Of a stretch of 43,779 nucleotides of DNA, positions 34,826-43,618 are shown piece after piece. The stretch's first letter is position 1. Each line of letters starts with the position of its first letter. The translations under genes and the position numbers were made by a program. The notes under the pieces are model-generated. The model ran no database searches, had not been told where the DNA came from, and worked only from the letters and a program-made list of their open reading frames with translations. Origin of the DNA: Phycisphaerales bacterium (GTDB lineage: Bacteria > Planctomycetota > Phycisphaerae > Sedimentisphaerales > Anaerobacaceae); NCBI GenBank assembly GCA_003170415.1, contig PMZJ01000016.1, positions 1-43,779 on the forward strand, given 5' to 3'.

Positions 34826-36961
34826 ATGTTTAATCTTATCAAAGTCGAAAGAGAAATCGCGGGCAGAACTTTATCCATCGAAACCGGCAAAATCGCCAGG
34901 CAGGCCGACGGCGCTGTTATCGTCCGCTATGGCGAAACAGTCGTCCTCGTCGCTGCAGTCGTCGCGCCGCCTCGCTCCGAAGATATCGATTTCTTTCCGC
35001 TCTCCGTTGATTATCGTGAAAGACACAGCGCGGCCGGAAAATTTCCCGGCGGCTTCATCAAACGCGAAGGAAGACCTTCCACCAAGGAAACACTCACTTC
35101 AAGGATGATTGACAGGCCTCTGCGGCCGCTCTTCCCCGACGGCTATTTCAACGAAGTTCAGATTATCGCCTCAGTCCTCAGCGCCGACAAGGAAAACGAC
35201 CCTGATGTTCCGGCGATGATAGGAGCCAGTGCGGCCCTGACCATCAGTAAAATTCCCTTCAACGGTCCCACCGGCGCCTGCCGTGTCGGACGCGTTAACG
35301 GCGAGCTTGTTATCAACCCCACCCAGACGCAGATGGAGCAGAGCGATTTGAACGTATTAGTCGGCGGCCGAAAAGACGCTATCAATATGATTGAGGTTGC
35401 CGCCAAAGAATTGCCCGAGGCCGTTATCGCCGACGCCGTCAAATCAGGACACGAAACCGTAAAAATCGTCTGCGAACTAATCGAGGAGCTTCAAAAGAAA
35501 GTTGGCGTCCCGAAGGAAACGGGCGAGCTTTTCGAAATCGACGAAGAAATCTGCTCGAAAATACGCTCACAAATCGCCGATGAACTTCGCGGCCTCAAAC
35601 TTATCCCGGTTAAGCAGCAGCGAAGAGTCGCCGTCAAGGAATTGTTTGACCGTCTCGTCGAACAATACTGCAAGTCGGAATCGGATTCTGCCGAAAATCA
35701 GGAACAGACAATGGTCAGTCGGATTTTCGATAAAATTGAAGGCGAAATTATCCGCGACCTCGCCCTCAAAGGCAAACGCCTTGACGGCAGAAGTTACGAC
35801 GATGTCCGCCCCATCACCTGCGAAGTCGGCCTTTTGCCCCGCGTCCACGGCTCAGCCCTTTTCACCCGCGGCGAAACACAGGCCCTCGTCTGCATCACCC
35901 TCGGCACAATTCAGGATGCCCAGATTATCGACGGCCTCCAGGACGAATATTCCCAGAGCTTTGCCCTGCATTATAACTTCCCGCCGTTTTCCGTCGGCGA
36001 AGTCAAGCCGATGCGAGGCCCGGGCCGTCGCGAAATAGGCCACGGTGCCCTCGCCGAACGCGCACTCGAAATGGTCAGGCCTCCCGAAGAAGAATTCGCC
36101 TATACGATAAGAATCATCTCCGATATTACCGAATCGAATGGCTCAAGCTCAATGGCCTCGGTCTGCGGCGGCTCACTCGCCCTGATGGACGCCGGTGTCC
36201 CGATTAAAAAGGCGGTTGCCGGTATATCAGTCGGTCTTGTCACCGCCGACGACGGCAAATATGTTTTGCTCACCGATATAATCGGCGACGAAGACCATCA
36301 CGGCGATATGGATTTCAAAGTCGCCGGAACCACCGAGGGCGTTACCGCGGTCCAGCTCGATATTAAAGCCGACGGCCTCCCGCATAACATTATGGTCGAG
36401 GCAATGGAAAAAGCGAAACAAGCCCGGCTCAAAATACTCGCCACTATGTCTAAGACAATCGATAAGCACAGGCCGGAGCTTAGCGTTTACGCGCCGAAAC
36501 TTGTTACCGTTAAAATCGACCCCGAATTTATCGGCAAAATCATCGGCCCGGGCGGCAAAAACATCAAGGCCCTCCAGGAGCAGACCGATACCACAATCGA
36601 AATCGAGGATGACGGCACCGTATTCATCAGTTGCGTAGGCGGCGACGGCCACCTCAAGGCAAAGGCAATGATTGAAGCGATGACCCAGGCGCCCAAGGTA
36701 GGCACCATTTATCCCACCGCCAAAGTCGTTTCCATCAAGGATTTCGGCGCGTTTGTAGAGTTCATCCCCGGCTTAGAGGGCCTCTGCCACGTCAGCGAGT
36801 TGAGCGATAGCTACGTCAAGAGCGTTGACGCCGTATGCAAACTCGGCGATATAATCCCCGTCAAGCTTTTGCTTGTCGATGACCAGGGCAGGTTCAAACT
36901 CTCTCGCAAGGCGGCGATGGCGGAACTCGGCCTGTCCGACAAAAAAGACCAGAAAAAATAA
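34826..36961 (+). CDS. pnp: Polyribonucleotide nucleotidyltransferase (PNPase)
   Basis: 711 residues, normal length. Degrades RNA 3' to 5' using phosphate, as a trimer. Two RNase PH domains (about 1-230 and 310-545) flank an all-helical linker. The second carries [16 protein letters not shown] and [18 protein letters not shown], whose Asp residues are catalytic. A KH domain ([19 protein letters not shown] near 568) and an S1 domain ([26 protein letters not shown] near 634) complete it. GAGG stands six bases before the ATG. It follows rpsO and precedes the sensor kinase by about 50 bases, possibly on one transcript. Confidence 0.97.
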   Translation: MFNLIKVEREIAGRTLSIETGKIARQADGAVIVRYGETVVLVAAVVAPPRSEDIDFFPLSVDYRERHSAAGKFPGGFIKREGRPSTKETLTSRMIDRPLRPLFPDGYFNEVQIIASVLSADKENDPDVPAMIGASAALTISKIPFNGPTGACRVGRVNGELVINPTQTQMEQSDLNVLVGGRKDAINMIEVAAKELPEAVIADAVKSGHETVKIVCELIEELQKKVGVPKETGELFEIDEEICSKIRSQIADELRGLKLIPVKQQRRVAVKELFDRLVEQYCKSESDSAENQEQTMVSRIFDKIEGEIIRDLALKGKRLDGRSYDDVRPITCEVGLLPRVHGSALFTRGETQALVCITLGTIQDAQIIDGLQDEYSQSFALHYNFPPFSVGEVKPMRGPGRREIGHGALAERALEMVRPPEEEFAYTIRIISDITESNGSSSMASVCGGSLALMDAGVPIKKAVAGISVGLVTADDGKYVLLTDIIGDEDHHGDMDFKVAGTTEGVTAVQLDIKADGLPHNIMVEAMEKAKQARLKILATMSKTIDKHRPELSVYAPKLVTVKIDPEFIGKIIGPGGKNIKALQEQTDTTIEIEDDGTVFISCVGGDGHLKAKAMIEAMTQAPKVGTIYPTAKVVSIKDFGAFVEFIPGLEGLCHVSELSDSYVKSVDAVCKLGDIIPVKLLLVDDQGRFKLSRKAAMAELGLSDKKDQKK

Positions 36962-37010
36962 ACCTCATTGTGTTTGATACTTGTTCCCGCGGTGAGGAGT
37001 ATTGCTTGAA

Positions 37011-37784
37011 ATGTCGGGTTTACGAATCGTGAAAAACGCACCTGACAAACCAATATCGCAGGCGGCGGGTTCTGCCGGTGCTACCGAGGCCGAAGAGCTT
37101 GGGCGTTTGCTTGGCGTGATTGCCCACGAAATCAAAAACCCCCTTTCCACAATCAAAGTCAACCTTCGCCTCGTCGATGAAGAGCTCCAGGCAGGCGAAT
37201 CCTCCGACCTCGACCAGCGTCTGGCGCGGGCCCGCAGAAAATTAGCCGTAATCGACAAGGAAACCACCCGCCTCGAACAAATCCTCGATGGCTTTCTTCG
37301 CTATACCGACAGAAATCAGCCGAACCTGTCTGGCATCGACGTTAACTCTGTCCTTGCCGATATGTTCGACTTTTACCTTCCGCAGGCAGCCGCACACTCG
37401 ATAACGATGCGTCAGGCCCTCCATAAAGAGCCGCTTCTTTGCCAGGCCGACGCCGGCATGCTCAAGCAGGCCATTCTTAATCTCTTCATCAATGCCCAGC
37501 AGGCCATTTGCGCCGCCGGCGAGTTAATGGTGCGAACTGCCCGTGTTGGGAACTTGGCCCAAATCCAGATAAGCGACACAGGCAAAGGAATCCCGGCCGA
37601 GCGACTCTCGCATCTGTTCGAGCCGTATCAGTCCTCCCGACCGGACGGCACGGGACTGGGCCTCGCCACCGTGAAAAAAATAATCGACGCCCACAATGGC
37701 GATATATCCGTCGTCAGCGAAACCGGCAAAGGGACCGCTTTCACAATCTCGCTGCCTCTTACTTCATCGGGGGGCAAACAATGA
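37011..37784 (+). CDS. Soluble sensor histidine kinase
   Basis: 257 residues from ATG 37011; a TTG at 37002 is possible, as GAGGAG lies between. There is no membrane segment and no sensory domain, just a short N-terminal tail. The H-box is VIAHEIKNPLSTIKVN with phospho-acceptor His39. The N-box LNLFINAQQAI, G1 ISDTGKGIP and G2 DGTGLGLATVKKI make up a complete ATPase domain. Its stop overlaps the start of the sigma-54 regulator gene as ATGA, so the two form a cognate pair. The form resembles NtrB/AtoS cores without the PAS domain; the signal must come from a partner protein. Confidence 0.94.
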   Translation: MSGLRIVKNAPDKPISQAAGSAGATEAEELGRLLGVIAHEIKNPLSTIKVNLRLVDEELQAGESSDLDQRLARARRKLAVIDKETTRLEQILDGFLRYTDRNQPNLSGIDVNSVLADMFDFYLPQAAAHSITMRQALHKEPLLCQADAGMLKQAILNLFINAQQAICAAGELMVRTARVGNLAQIQISDTGKGIPAERLSHLFEPYQSSRPDGTGLGLATVKKIIDAHNGDISVVSETGKGTAFTISLPLTSSGGKQ

Positions 37785-39145
37785 TTAAAGACGCCGTTGT
37801 CCTTGTTGTTGACGATGAGCGCGACCACGCCGACGGTATGGCGGAAGCGCTCCAGAAGTGCTGCGCCAAAGCAATACCGGTTTATACCGGCCGGGACGCG
37901 CTCGAAATCATCCGCGCCCAGGATATCGATGTGGTTGTTACCGATTTGAAACTTGGCGGCGATATCGACGGCCTCGAAATCCTCCAGGAAGCCAAAAAAC
38001 TCGGCCAAACCGAAGTCATACTCATTACCGCGTACGCGACCATCGATACCTGCAAAGACGCCATCCGGCACGGCGCCTACGATTACCTGGTCAAACCTAT
38101 CAACATCGACCAGCTTCGTTCCCTTGTCGAACAGGCAGCCCGACAGGTAGTTCGTATGAAGCGCACCAACATTCAGGGCCGTGCTTCTGATGAGGACTTC
38201 CGATTCGACGGCGTCCGCGGAAACAGCCCCGAGACGGCCGGTATTTTCGAGGTACTTCGCCGCGTCGCACCCACCAATATCTCCGTTCTCATCGAGGGCG
38301 AATCGGGCACAGGCAAAGAATTGCTCGCAAGGGCAATCCACGACAATTCGAATCGCTGGAACAAACGCTTCGTGCCCATAAATTGTGCCGGCTTTACAGA
38401 AACGCTCCTCGAAAGCGAACTTTTCGGCCACGTCAAAGGCAGTTTTACCGGCGCGGCGGGCGACCGCAAGGGGCTTTTTGAGATTGCCGACAAAGGCACT
38501 CTGTTCCTCGACGAAATCGGCGATATGCCTTTGAATATGCAGGCGAAATTATTGCGGGTTATTGAAGATGGCGTGGTCATTCCCGTCGGCGGAAACAAGC
38601 CCGTCGTTGTCGATGTTCGAATCATCAGCGCAACCAACCACGACATAACTAATCTCATCGAGGAGAAAAAATTCCGCCAGGACCTCTATTTCAGGATTAA
38701 GGGCGTCAGTGTTTCTGTCCCGCCTCTGCGTCAACGACGCGAAGACATCCCGCTGCTCGCTGATTTCTTCCTCAGGGAGGCCGTCGGCGAAACCGGCTCG
38801 AAAGTCGCCGGCTTTACCGATGCCGCGGCGAATATCCTCGCTTCCTATGAGTGGCCGGGCAACATCCGCCAGCTTCGAAACGTTATCAGGACTATGGTCG
38901 TTATGTCCGACCGCGACAAACTCGATGTGCAGGATTTGCCTCCTGAAATTAATCGCGTTCGACAGCTCCCGGGTGGTTCAAATTCACAGGCAAAGTCCGC
39001 CTCGGATATGCCGTTAAATGAAATCGAGAGACAGGCCATTATCGATATGCTTGCCAAAACGGGCAACAACCGCGAGAAGGCCGCTAAGTTGCTCGGCATC
39101 GGCGAGCGCACCCTCTACCGCAAAATAAAAGAATATAACCTGTGA
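37781..39145 (+). CDS. NtrC-family sigma-54 response regulator
   Basis: 454 residues from ATG 37781; the reading frame stays open upstream, but that part overlaps the kinase gene and is not protein-like. Domains: receiver 1-120 with Asp11/Asp12 and phospho-site Asp55 (VVTDLKLGG); AAA+ sigma-54 activation domain about 145-385 with Walker A GESGTGKE near 172, GSFTGA near 220 and Walker B LFLDEIGDMP near 243; and a Fis-type helix-turn-helix (NNREKAAKLLGIGERTLYRKI) at the end. GSFTGA replaces the usual GAFTGA, a known tolerated variant. When phosphorylated it should form a hexamer that remodels RNA polymerase-sigma-54. Target genes are unknown. Confidence 0.95.
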   Translation: MIKDAVVLVVDDERDHADGMAEALQKCCAKAIPVYTGRDALEIIRAQDIDVVVTDLKLGGDIDGLEILQEAKKLGQTEVILITAYATIDTCKDAIRHGAYDYLVKPINIDQLRSLVEQAARQVVRMKRTNIQGRASDEDFRFDGVRGNSPETAGIFEVLRRVAPTNISVLIEGESGTGKELLARAIHDNSNRWNKRFVPINCAGFTETLLESELFGHVKGSFTGAAGDRKGLFEIADKGTLFLDEIGDMPLNMQAKLLRVIEDGVVIPVGGNKPVVVDVRIISATNHDITNLIEEKKFRQDLYFRIKGVSVSVPPLRQRREDIPLLADFFLREAVGETGSKVAGFTDAAANILASYEWPGNIRQLRNVIRTMVVMSDRDKLDVQDLPPEINRVRQLPGGSNSQAKSASDMPLNEIERQAIIDMLAKTGNNREKAAKLLGIGERTLYRKIKEYNL

Positions 39146-39179
39146 TTATTCCTGATGATTTGCCCCTCGGTCGAGTTTT

Positions 39180-39824
39180 TTATCCGCCGACCCGAACAAC
39201 GTGTCCGTCGATAAGCCAGAACCGCCCCGGTTTTTTGCCGAAGTAAACCAATTGCTCATAGCCGCGAGCGTTGTAAACTCGGTCCGGTTCGCCCATCGCC
39301 GCCATAAGCTCCGCTTTTGTCGTTCCGTTGTAAGCTGATTGTCTCAAAGCCGCGGCAGGTCTTGACGCAACAGACGGTACGGTCTGCGGTTTTGAATTCG
39401 TATTCACGTTAGCCAGTTCGATGTTGCGATTCAGTAACGCTTCCATTTTACTTTTCAATTCCGTAATCTGCGTGCCCGCGAGGTTCAATTGTTCTCGCAG
39501 CGACTGGTTCTCAGCTTGCAGTGTTGCTGTCGCGCTTGTCTCTGAATACAGCCACCCGATTATCGCGACAGCCGCAATCAAAAGTATCCCGGTCAACAGC
39601 GACACAAGCTGCCATTTTCTTTTTGCGAACTGCGTCCACTTTGCCGATGCCTCCGTGTTCGACAAAAGACCCTGCGATAATTTTTCGGGCGATTCTCCCG
39701 GCTTGCTCTCCGCGGGCAGCACGTCCAAAAGTAACGTCGCTTTGGGATTGAATGGCTGGCTTTGGTATTTGGTTTTTGCCCCTGTTTGCTCGGTAATGGT
39801 TGCGTTTTTGGTTTGATTTTCCAT
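39180..39824 (-). CDS. Membrane-anchored coiled-coil protein with BamE-like C-terminus
   Basis: 214 residues. A polar, Pro/Ser/Glu-rich cytosolic part (1-68) is followed by one membrane segment (KWQLVSLLTGILLIAAVAII) near 70-90. A coiled coil follows at about 98-140 (LQAENQSLREQLNLAGTQITEL), then a serine/proline linker. The last 55 residues (TKAELMAAMGEPDRVYN, QLVYFGKKPGRFWLIDGHVVRVGG) look like the SmpA/BamE fold that binds envelope proteins. AAGGA stands eight bases before the ATG. Converges on the sigma-54 regulator gene with only 34 bases between. Function is not known. Confidence 0.75.
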   Translation of the reverse strand: MENQTKNATITEQTGAKTKYQSQPFNPKATLLLDVLPAESKPGESPEKLSQGLLSNTEASAKWTQFAKRKWQLVSLLTGILLIAAVAIIGWLYSETSATATLQAENQSLREQLNLAGTQITELKSKMEALLNRNIELANVNTNSKPQTVPSVASRPAAALRQSAYNGTTKAELMAAMGEPDRVYNARGYEQLVYFGKKPGRFWLIDGHVVRVGG

Positions 39825-40013
39825 AATCTCATTCCTTCCGTATCCGCCGCGCTACGACAAATCCACGGCTATATCAGCTTCTTCGGCCTTTTGACCTGTT
39901 TTTCTTTATCTCGAAAATTTCCGCACGAATTTGCTTTTGAGGCCGGTTTTTACCGCTTCCGTGTTGGGTTCCCTGTTGTGCGCCAAGGTTGGCATCTCTC
40001 GGGAATCTCCGTT

Positions 40014-40595
40014 TCACTCCGAGAAGTTTAGGCGGGCAAACTCCCCATAGTATTTCTTTGCCGCCGCGTCGTATGCTCTCGCTGCCTCAATCTCATTGTC
40101 AAAACCGCCTAACCATAAACTTTTACCCTTGTAATATATTCGAGTAACCCACTTTCTTTTTTGTTTCTCGTAATAAACCCCGTAATATCGCGATGTGCAT
40201 TTTGATTTATCCCTTCGCCGGTTGCAGTTATTTTGTGAATATGTCGCCAGACGTATATTTCCTCTGCAATTGTCCAGACCGTTTCCGTTCCTGTGGTCAA
40301 CCAGAAGTCCCTTTGGCGCCTTCAAAATCTCCCTGTGTAAATACACCGTCCTTGTCCGTTTGGGTTCGATTTTGGCGTCTCGAACAGCGTATAAATTACA
40401 TCCGTTCCCGAAAAGACGCCAATTGAATTCCCTGAAGTGATAGTAATCTTCTTGGTCCAGAATCGTCCATTCCCCTTCCCCTAAATAAATCCTCCGATAA
40501 GGGTAACCATATTTCCATTGTCGATAAAGCAAAACGGGCCAAACGAAAACGAGGTCTAACCAAACGGGTATTGGTTTTGTTAATTGTGCAGACAT
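40014..40595 (-). CDS. HNH endonuclease with AP2 DNA-binding domain
   Basis: 193 residues from ATG 40595, with GGGAG eight bases upstream. The HNH_3-type core is YLHREIL, VDHRNGNGLDNCRGNIRLAT and NNCNRRRDKSK (about 85-140). The C-terminal AP2/ERF-like domain is RYYGVYYEKQKRKWVTRIYY, then WLGGFDNEIEAARAYDAAAKKYYGEFARLNF. This pairing is typical of free-standing homing-type endonucleases that are abundant in planctomycetes. The N-terminal region (PIPVWLDLVFVWPVLLYRQWKYG) is unusually hydrophobic for a DNA enzyme. No intron, intein or interrupted gene is next to it. The 40,596-41,074 gap behind it holds repeats. Confidence 0.88.
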   Translation of the reverse strand: MSAQLTKPIPVWLDLVFVWPVLLYRQWKYGYPYRRIYLGEGEWTILDQEDYYHFREFNWRLFGNGCNLYAVRDAKIEPKRTRTVYLHREILKAPKGLLVDHRNGNGLDNCRGNIRLATYSQNNCNRRRDKSKCTSRYYGVYYEKQKRKWVTRIYYKGKSLWLGGFDNEIEAARAYDAAAKKYYGEFARLNFSE

Positions 40596-40828
40596 GCTTA
40601 TTTCTCCCAAATTTTTTGCCACTAAGGCACCAAGACACTAATTTTTTAGTTTTTTCAATTTACCTGTCTTGGCCTCAAGGCCTGAAACGTGGGAATCTAT
40701 CCCGAATTGCTTGCGCTTCTGCGCTACTATTTTTCCGGAAGACAGAAGACAGATGACAAATTGGCCGTCCTCCGACCTCAGTCATCCGTCCTCAGTTCTA
40801 CTGCTCTACTTTCCAATATCTATTCTCT

Positions 40829-40847
40829 CGCAAGGCAACGCCTTGCG
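40829..40847. repeat. Short perfect hairpin
   Basis: CGCAAGGC (40829-40836) and GCCTTGCG (40840-40847) form an eight-base-pair stem around AAC. There is no T-run on either side, so a dispersed palindrome is more likely than a terminator. Confidence 0.55.
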
Positions 40848-41023
40848 CCTCTATATATAAGGTGAATTTTTGGGCATTTTAAGCACTTACGAAACTTTAT
40901 TTTTCCGCCCGAAATCGGTAAGTCCTTTTGCCGCAAGGAATAAAAAAATAGTTAGAGAATCGCCAGATTTTTTTGGCAATATAGGTAATTTGTGAATCAC
41001 AGTTGCACGATAGGATTTCCCGG

Positions 41024-41048
41024 CCTGCCCTGAGCGCAGTCGAAGGGG
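41024..41048. repeat. Dispersed CCCTGAGC-n-TCGAAGGG repeat
   Basis: CCCTGAGC, GCAG and TCGAAGGGG stand in a row. The same unit with a different centre (TTC) lies in the opposite orientation at 12704-12722. Very similar short sequences are scattered through many uncultured bacterial genomes. It lies 27 bases from the end of the restriction-modification gene. Confidence 0.6.
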
Positions 41049-41074
41049 TTAACATTGCTTTGCCACAAAAAAAA

Positions 41075-43618
41075 TTATTCTTGGTATGGCCCCAGAAATC
41101 TTTTGCCGTTGAAGTGAACGAGATGATCGGGATTATCTGCTACCCATACCTCTGTTTCCCACGATATCTCACCCAAATACTTGGCCATCAAGCTCTTAGT
41201 CGGAAAGGCCGTAACATATACCAACTTGTCTTTCACCTGATTAAATAACTTACTCAACTCGCCTCTTCTCTTTGCGTCGACTGGCCCATGACTTGTCACA
41301 ACTTCAACAACAACGACCCATTGCTTTTCTACATAGTAAATCATTAAATCGGGCATTTTCCCATGTGAATCAACTTCGACACCGAGTTCCTTGAACACAT
41401 TGAAATCTGCGTGTTTCCATTTTCCACCAGTGTCTCCGATGTAAATCACCTTTCCTCCCGGCGTGAAACGTGGACAGAACTCCATGACCACACTCCGCAA
41501 GAGTTCATTGTGACTTCCCGGCGTCAGTTCAACATGCATACCGTCAGGCAGTTGCACCGGTATTTTCGTCATCTCCCTATCACGGGCATACTTCTTTGCT
41601 AAAGTACCTTTACGGCTCAAATATTCTCGTAAATAAGCGTCCCATTTTTTCATTCCATACATTTTCAACAACTCGAACGCTGATGGCTCTATTTTATAGC
41701 AGCACTTTGGGCTATTTACAGGGCGTTTGGGATCGTCCGGATTTGCGATTGCAAGACCCGCGTCAACGAACTGATGCATTGTTTGTCTTCGGAAAGTTTC
41801 TCGCGTATTAGGTGCGTATGCTACTCCATAATGCTCAAGGCAAAACGTCATAATTGGCGTGATGCCCATAAGAGGTTGTTCTGCCAGAGACCATGCTTTT
41901 GTGGGCGTCATATTAATCAACGCAAGAAGCGTTAAAGCAGACCTATCATTTAATTGCGCTCGAGGAAATCCTAAGGTTTTAAGTATTAATAATGCTTCCT
42001 CTTTCTTTATCTTTGCTTTTACAGGATTAGGTTTAGTTGAATTAGACATCGTGTGTAACTCCTTTTCGATAAGATCGTCTATCTCTTTCTGACTCGGAAA
42101 GCTATTGCCCACATAGCCGCCTATTCGCTCTAGTATTTCTCTGCTCGGGTACCTAAGCATTTGTATATCGGCTGCATTTACTTGGGTGTGTCCACTGAAA
42201 TGACGGAAGTAGATATCCACCAGAGTAGAAGATAAAAAAACTGCCAGCCCCTTGGCTAACTTTTCACTAAGGCCACTACCATTTGCATGTATTATGTTCA
42301 GATGGTTTTCGAAAGCCACGTATTCCGCGGTAATTCTTGTCGGGTCATATATAGCCGTGACGATTCGGCGTACTTCTTCTTTTGGTGAAAATCGTTTCAC
42401 TGCCGTATAATAACCGTCTCCAGGCATAAGTAATTTGCCCGTCTTCTCCGTCATGACAAAAAAATTGGGCTTCTTGATCGTATCCTTAGGCCACTCAAGA
42501 AATCCAGAGCTAAAGTGGGCCGGGTAAAGCAAGGGAACGCATCTGTTTTCCTTATTCCATCTGAGATTCTCTTCACAACGAAAATCAACAACTCTCCCAG
42601 TAGATGCCTCAATTCCAATTTCAGCCAAGGAATATGGTAGCGACTTCAACCTGTCAATTGCATAATCATCGATGTCATTTGCAGCAATGTGCACGATACA
42701 GTCACCTGGCTCATCTCGGACCACATCTCCATAATTTACATTGCGCAATGTGATATTCTCGAAGTCAGGGCCATAGCTTCCCGTTATTGCCACCTGCCCT
42801 CGTCTGCATCCTTTTATTGCATGGATGATAACGTTCTCCTGTAAAACCTCGTCGTCCTTGAATGCTTCTTCCCTCGATTCAAATGTGTGTATTTTTTTGA
42901 GTGTTATAGTGTCAAAAAAGGCTTTCCTGAAGTGCCTAAAATATGGCCCATTGCAGAAGCTTCTTGGCACAATTGCGACCAATTCCCCGTTAGGCTCCAA
43001 CAACTTTACGGCAATACCCATAAACCCGGCATATAAGTTTCCTGCCTCTATTCCCATTTTCTCGAAAAGTGCTCTGTATTCTGAATCACTTCGAATTTTC
43101 TTATAAGGCGGGTTCATTATCACGTGAGTGAATGATTTTTTCGCCGTCTTTTCTAAAAGTAATGGCGATAACATTGCACCTGCCGCTTTGACAAAATCCT
43201 CCTTAAGGATTTCTGCCCCGAAACTGATGCCAACTGTAGAAGCGGACTTCCGACATTCCGCAACAGTCAGATTAAGTTCATCAAAGAGTATAGATTCCAA
43301 CTCATACGCAGTAACCTCGATAGAGCAGGGTTTAAAAGTCCGATTGCAAAACTCTTCTGTGAAAGCGGCTATAAGCGATCCTATTCCTGCTCCCGCATCG
43401 AGAAGACGGATGTTTCCGTATTCTTTCTGCTGAAACAGAGAAGCCATGAACTTGGCGACCGGAGAAGGTGTAAGAAACTGCCCTAATCTTGCTTTTCTTT
43501 CAGGATCAAGCGATATGCCAACTCGTATTCTGTGCAAATCTACTAATTCTACAACAGATTTGCTGGCAATATCATCGATGACTTGACTGGTTTGTGTATC
43601 TAACCCCACAAAGCCCAT
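41075..43618 (-). CDS. Single-chain restriction-modification protein: Eco57I-like N6-adenine methylase fused to BsuBI/PstI-type endonuclease
   Basis: 847 residues. The N-terminal half is an adenine methyltransferase: GQFLTP at 46-51 (motif X), DAGAGIGS at 74-81 (S-adenosylmethionine site) and NPPY at 169-172 (catalytic), then a target-recognition region to about 530. From about 545 the chain continues as a BsuBI/PstI-family endonuclease. First comes a helix-turn-helix-like part, then PGSHNELLRSVV, IGDTGGKWKHAD, and the nuclease core MPDLMIYYVEKQWVVVVEVV with TSHGPVDAKRRGEL; the tail has TEVW and LVHFNGKRFLGPY. The two activities are normally separate proteins recognising CTGCAG. The ATG at 43618 has its ribosome site too close; a GTG at 43609 is spaced better. 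By eye, AT content and codon choice differ from neighbours, suggesting transfer. No separate methylase gene is visible. Confidence 0.93.
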   Translation of the reverse strand: MGFVGLDTQTSQVIDDIASKSVVELVDLHRIRVGISLDPERKARLGQFLTPSPVAKFMASLFQQKEYGNIRLLDAGAGIGSLIAAFTEEFCNRTFKPCSIEVTAYELESILFDELNLTVAECRKSASTVGISFGAEILKEDFVKAAGAMLSPLLLEKTAKKSFTHVIMNPPYKKIRSDSEYRALFEKMGIEAGNLYAGFMGIAVKLLEPNGELVAIVPRSFCNGPYFRHFRKAFFDTITLKKIHTFESREEAFKDDEVLQENVIIHAIKGCRRGQVAITGSYGPDFENITLRNVNYGDVVRDEPGDCIVHIAANDIDDYAIDRLKSLPYSLAEIGIEASTGRVVDFRCEENLRWNKENRCVPLLYPAHFSSGFLEWPKDTIKKPNFFVMTEKTGKLLMPGDGYYTAVKRFSPKEEVRRIVTAIYDPTRITAEYVAFENHLNIIHANGSGLSEKLAKGLAVFLSSTLVDIYFRHFSGHTQVNAADIQMLRYPSREILERIGGYVGNSFPSQKEIDDLIEKELHTMSNSTKPNPVKAKIKKEEALLILKTLGFPRAQLNDRSALTLLALINMTPTKAWSLAEQPLMGITPIMTFCLEHYGVAYAPNTRETFRRQTMHQFVDAGLAIANPDDPKRPVNSPKCCYKIEPSAFELLKMYGMKKWDAYLREYLSRKGTLAKKYARDREMTKIPVQLPDGMHVELTPGSHNELLRSVVMEFCPRFTPGGKVIYIGDTGGKWKHADFNVFKELGVEVDSHGKMPDLMIYYVEKQWVVVVEVVTSHGPVDAKRRGELSKLFNQVKDKLVYVTAFPTKSLMAKYLGEISWETEVWVADNPDHLVHFNGKRFLGPYQE

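Larger units (their letters stand above)
40596..41074. other. Repeat-bearing intergenic stretch without a gene
   Basis: About 480 bases between the AP2/HNH gene and the end of the restriction-modification gene. It has degenerate GACAGA/GATGAC units facing GTCATC/CGTCCTC at about 40,741-40,795, the hairpin at 40,829-40,847 and the CCCTGAGC-type repeat at 41,024-41,048. A further 160 bases in the middle are AT-rich without structure that I can define. Confidence 0.55.

Noticed and set aside
37508..37780. Long N-terminal extension of the sigma-54 regulator
   Set aside because: It overlaps the kinase gene in another frame and is rich in Arg, Gly and His, as shadow frames are; the receiver domain starts properly at 37781.
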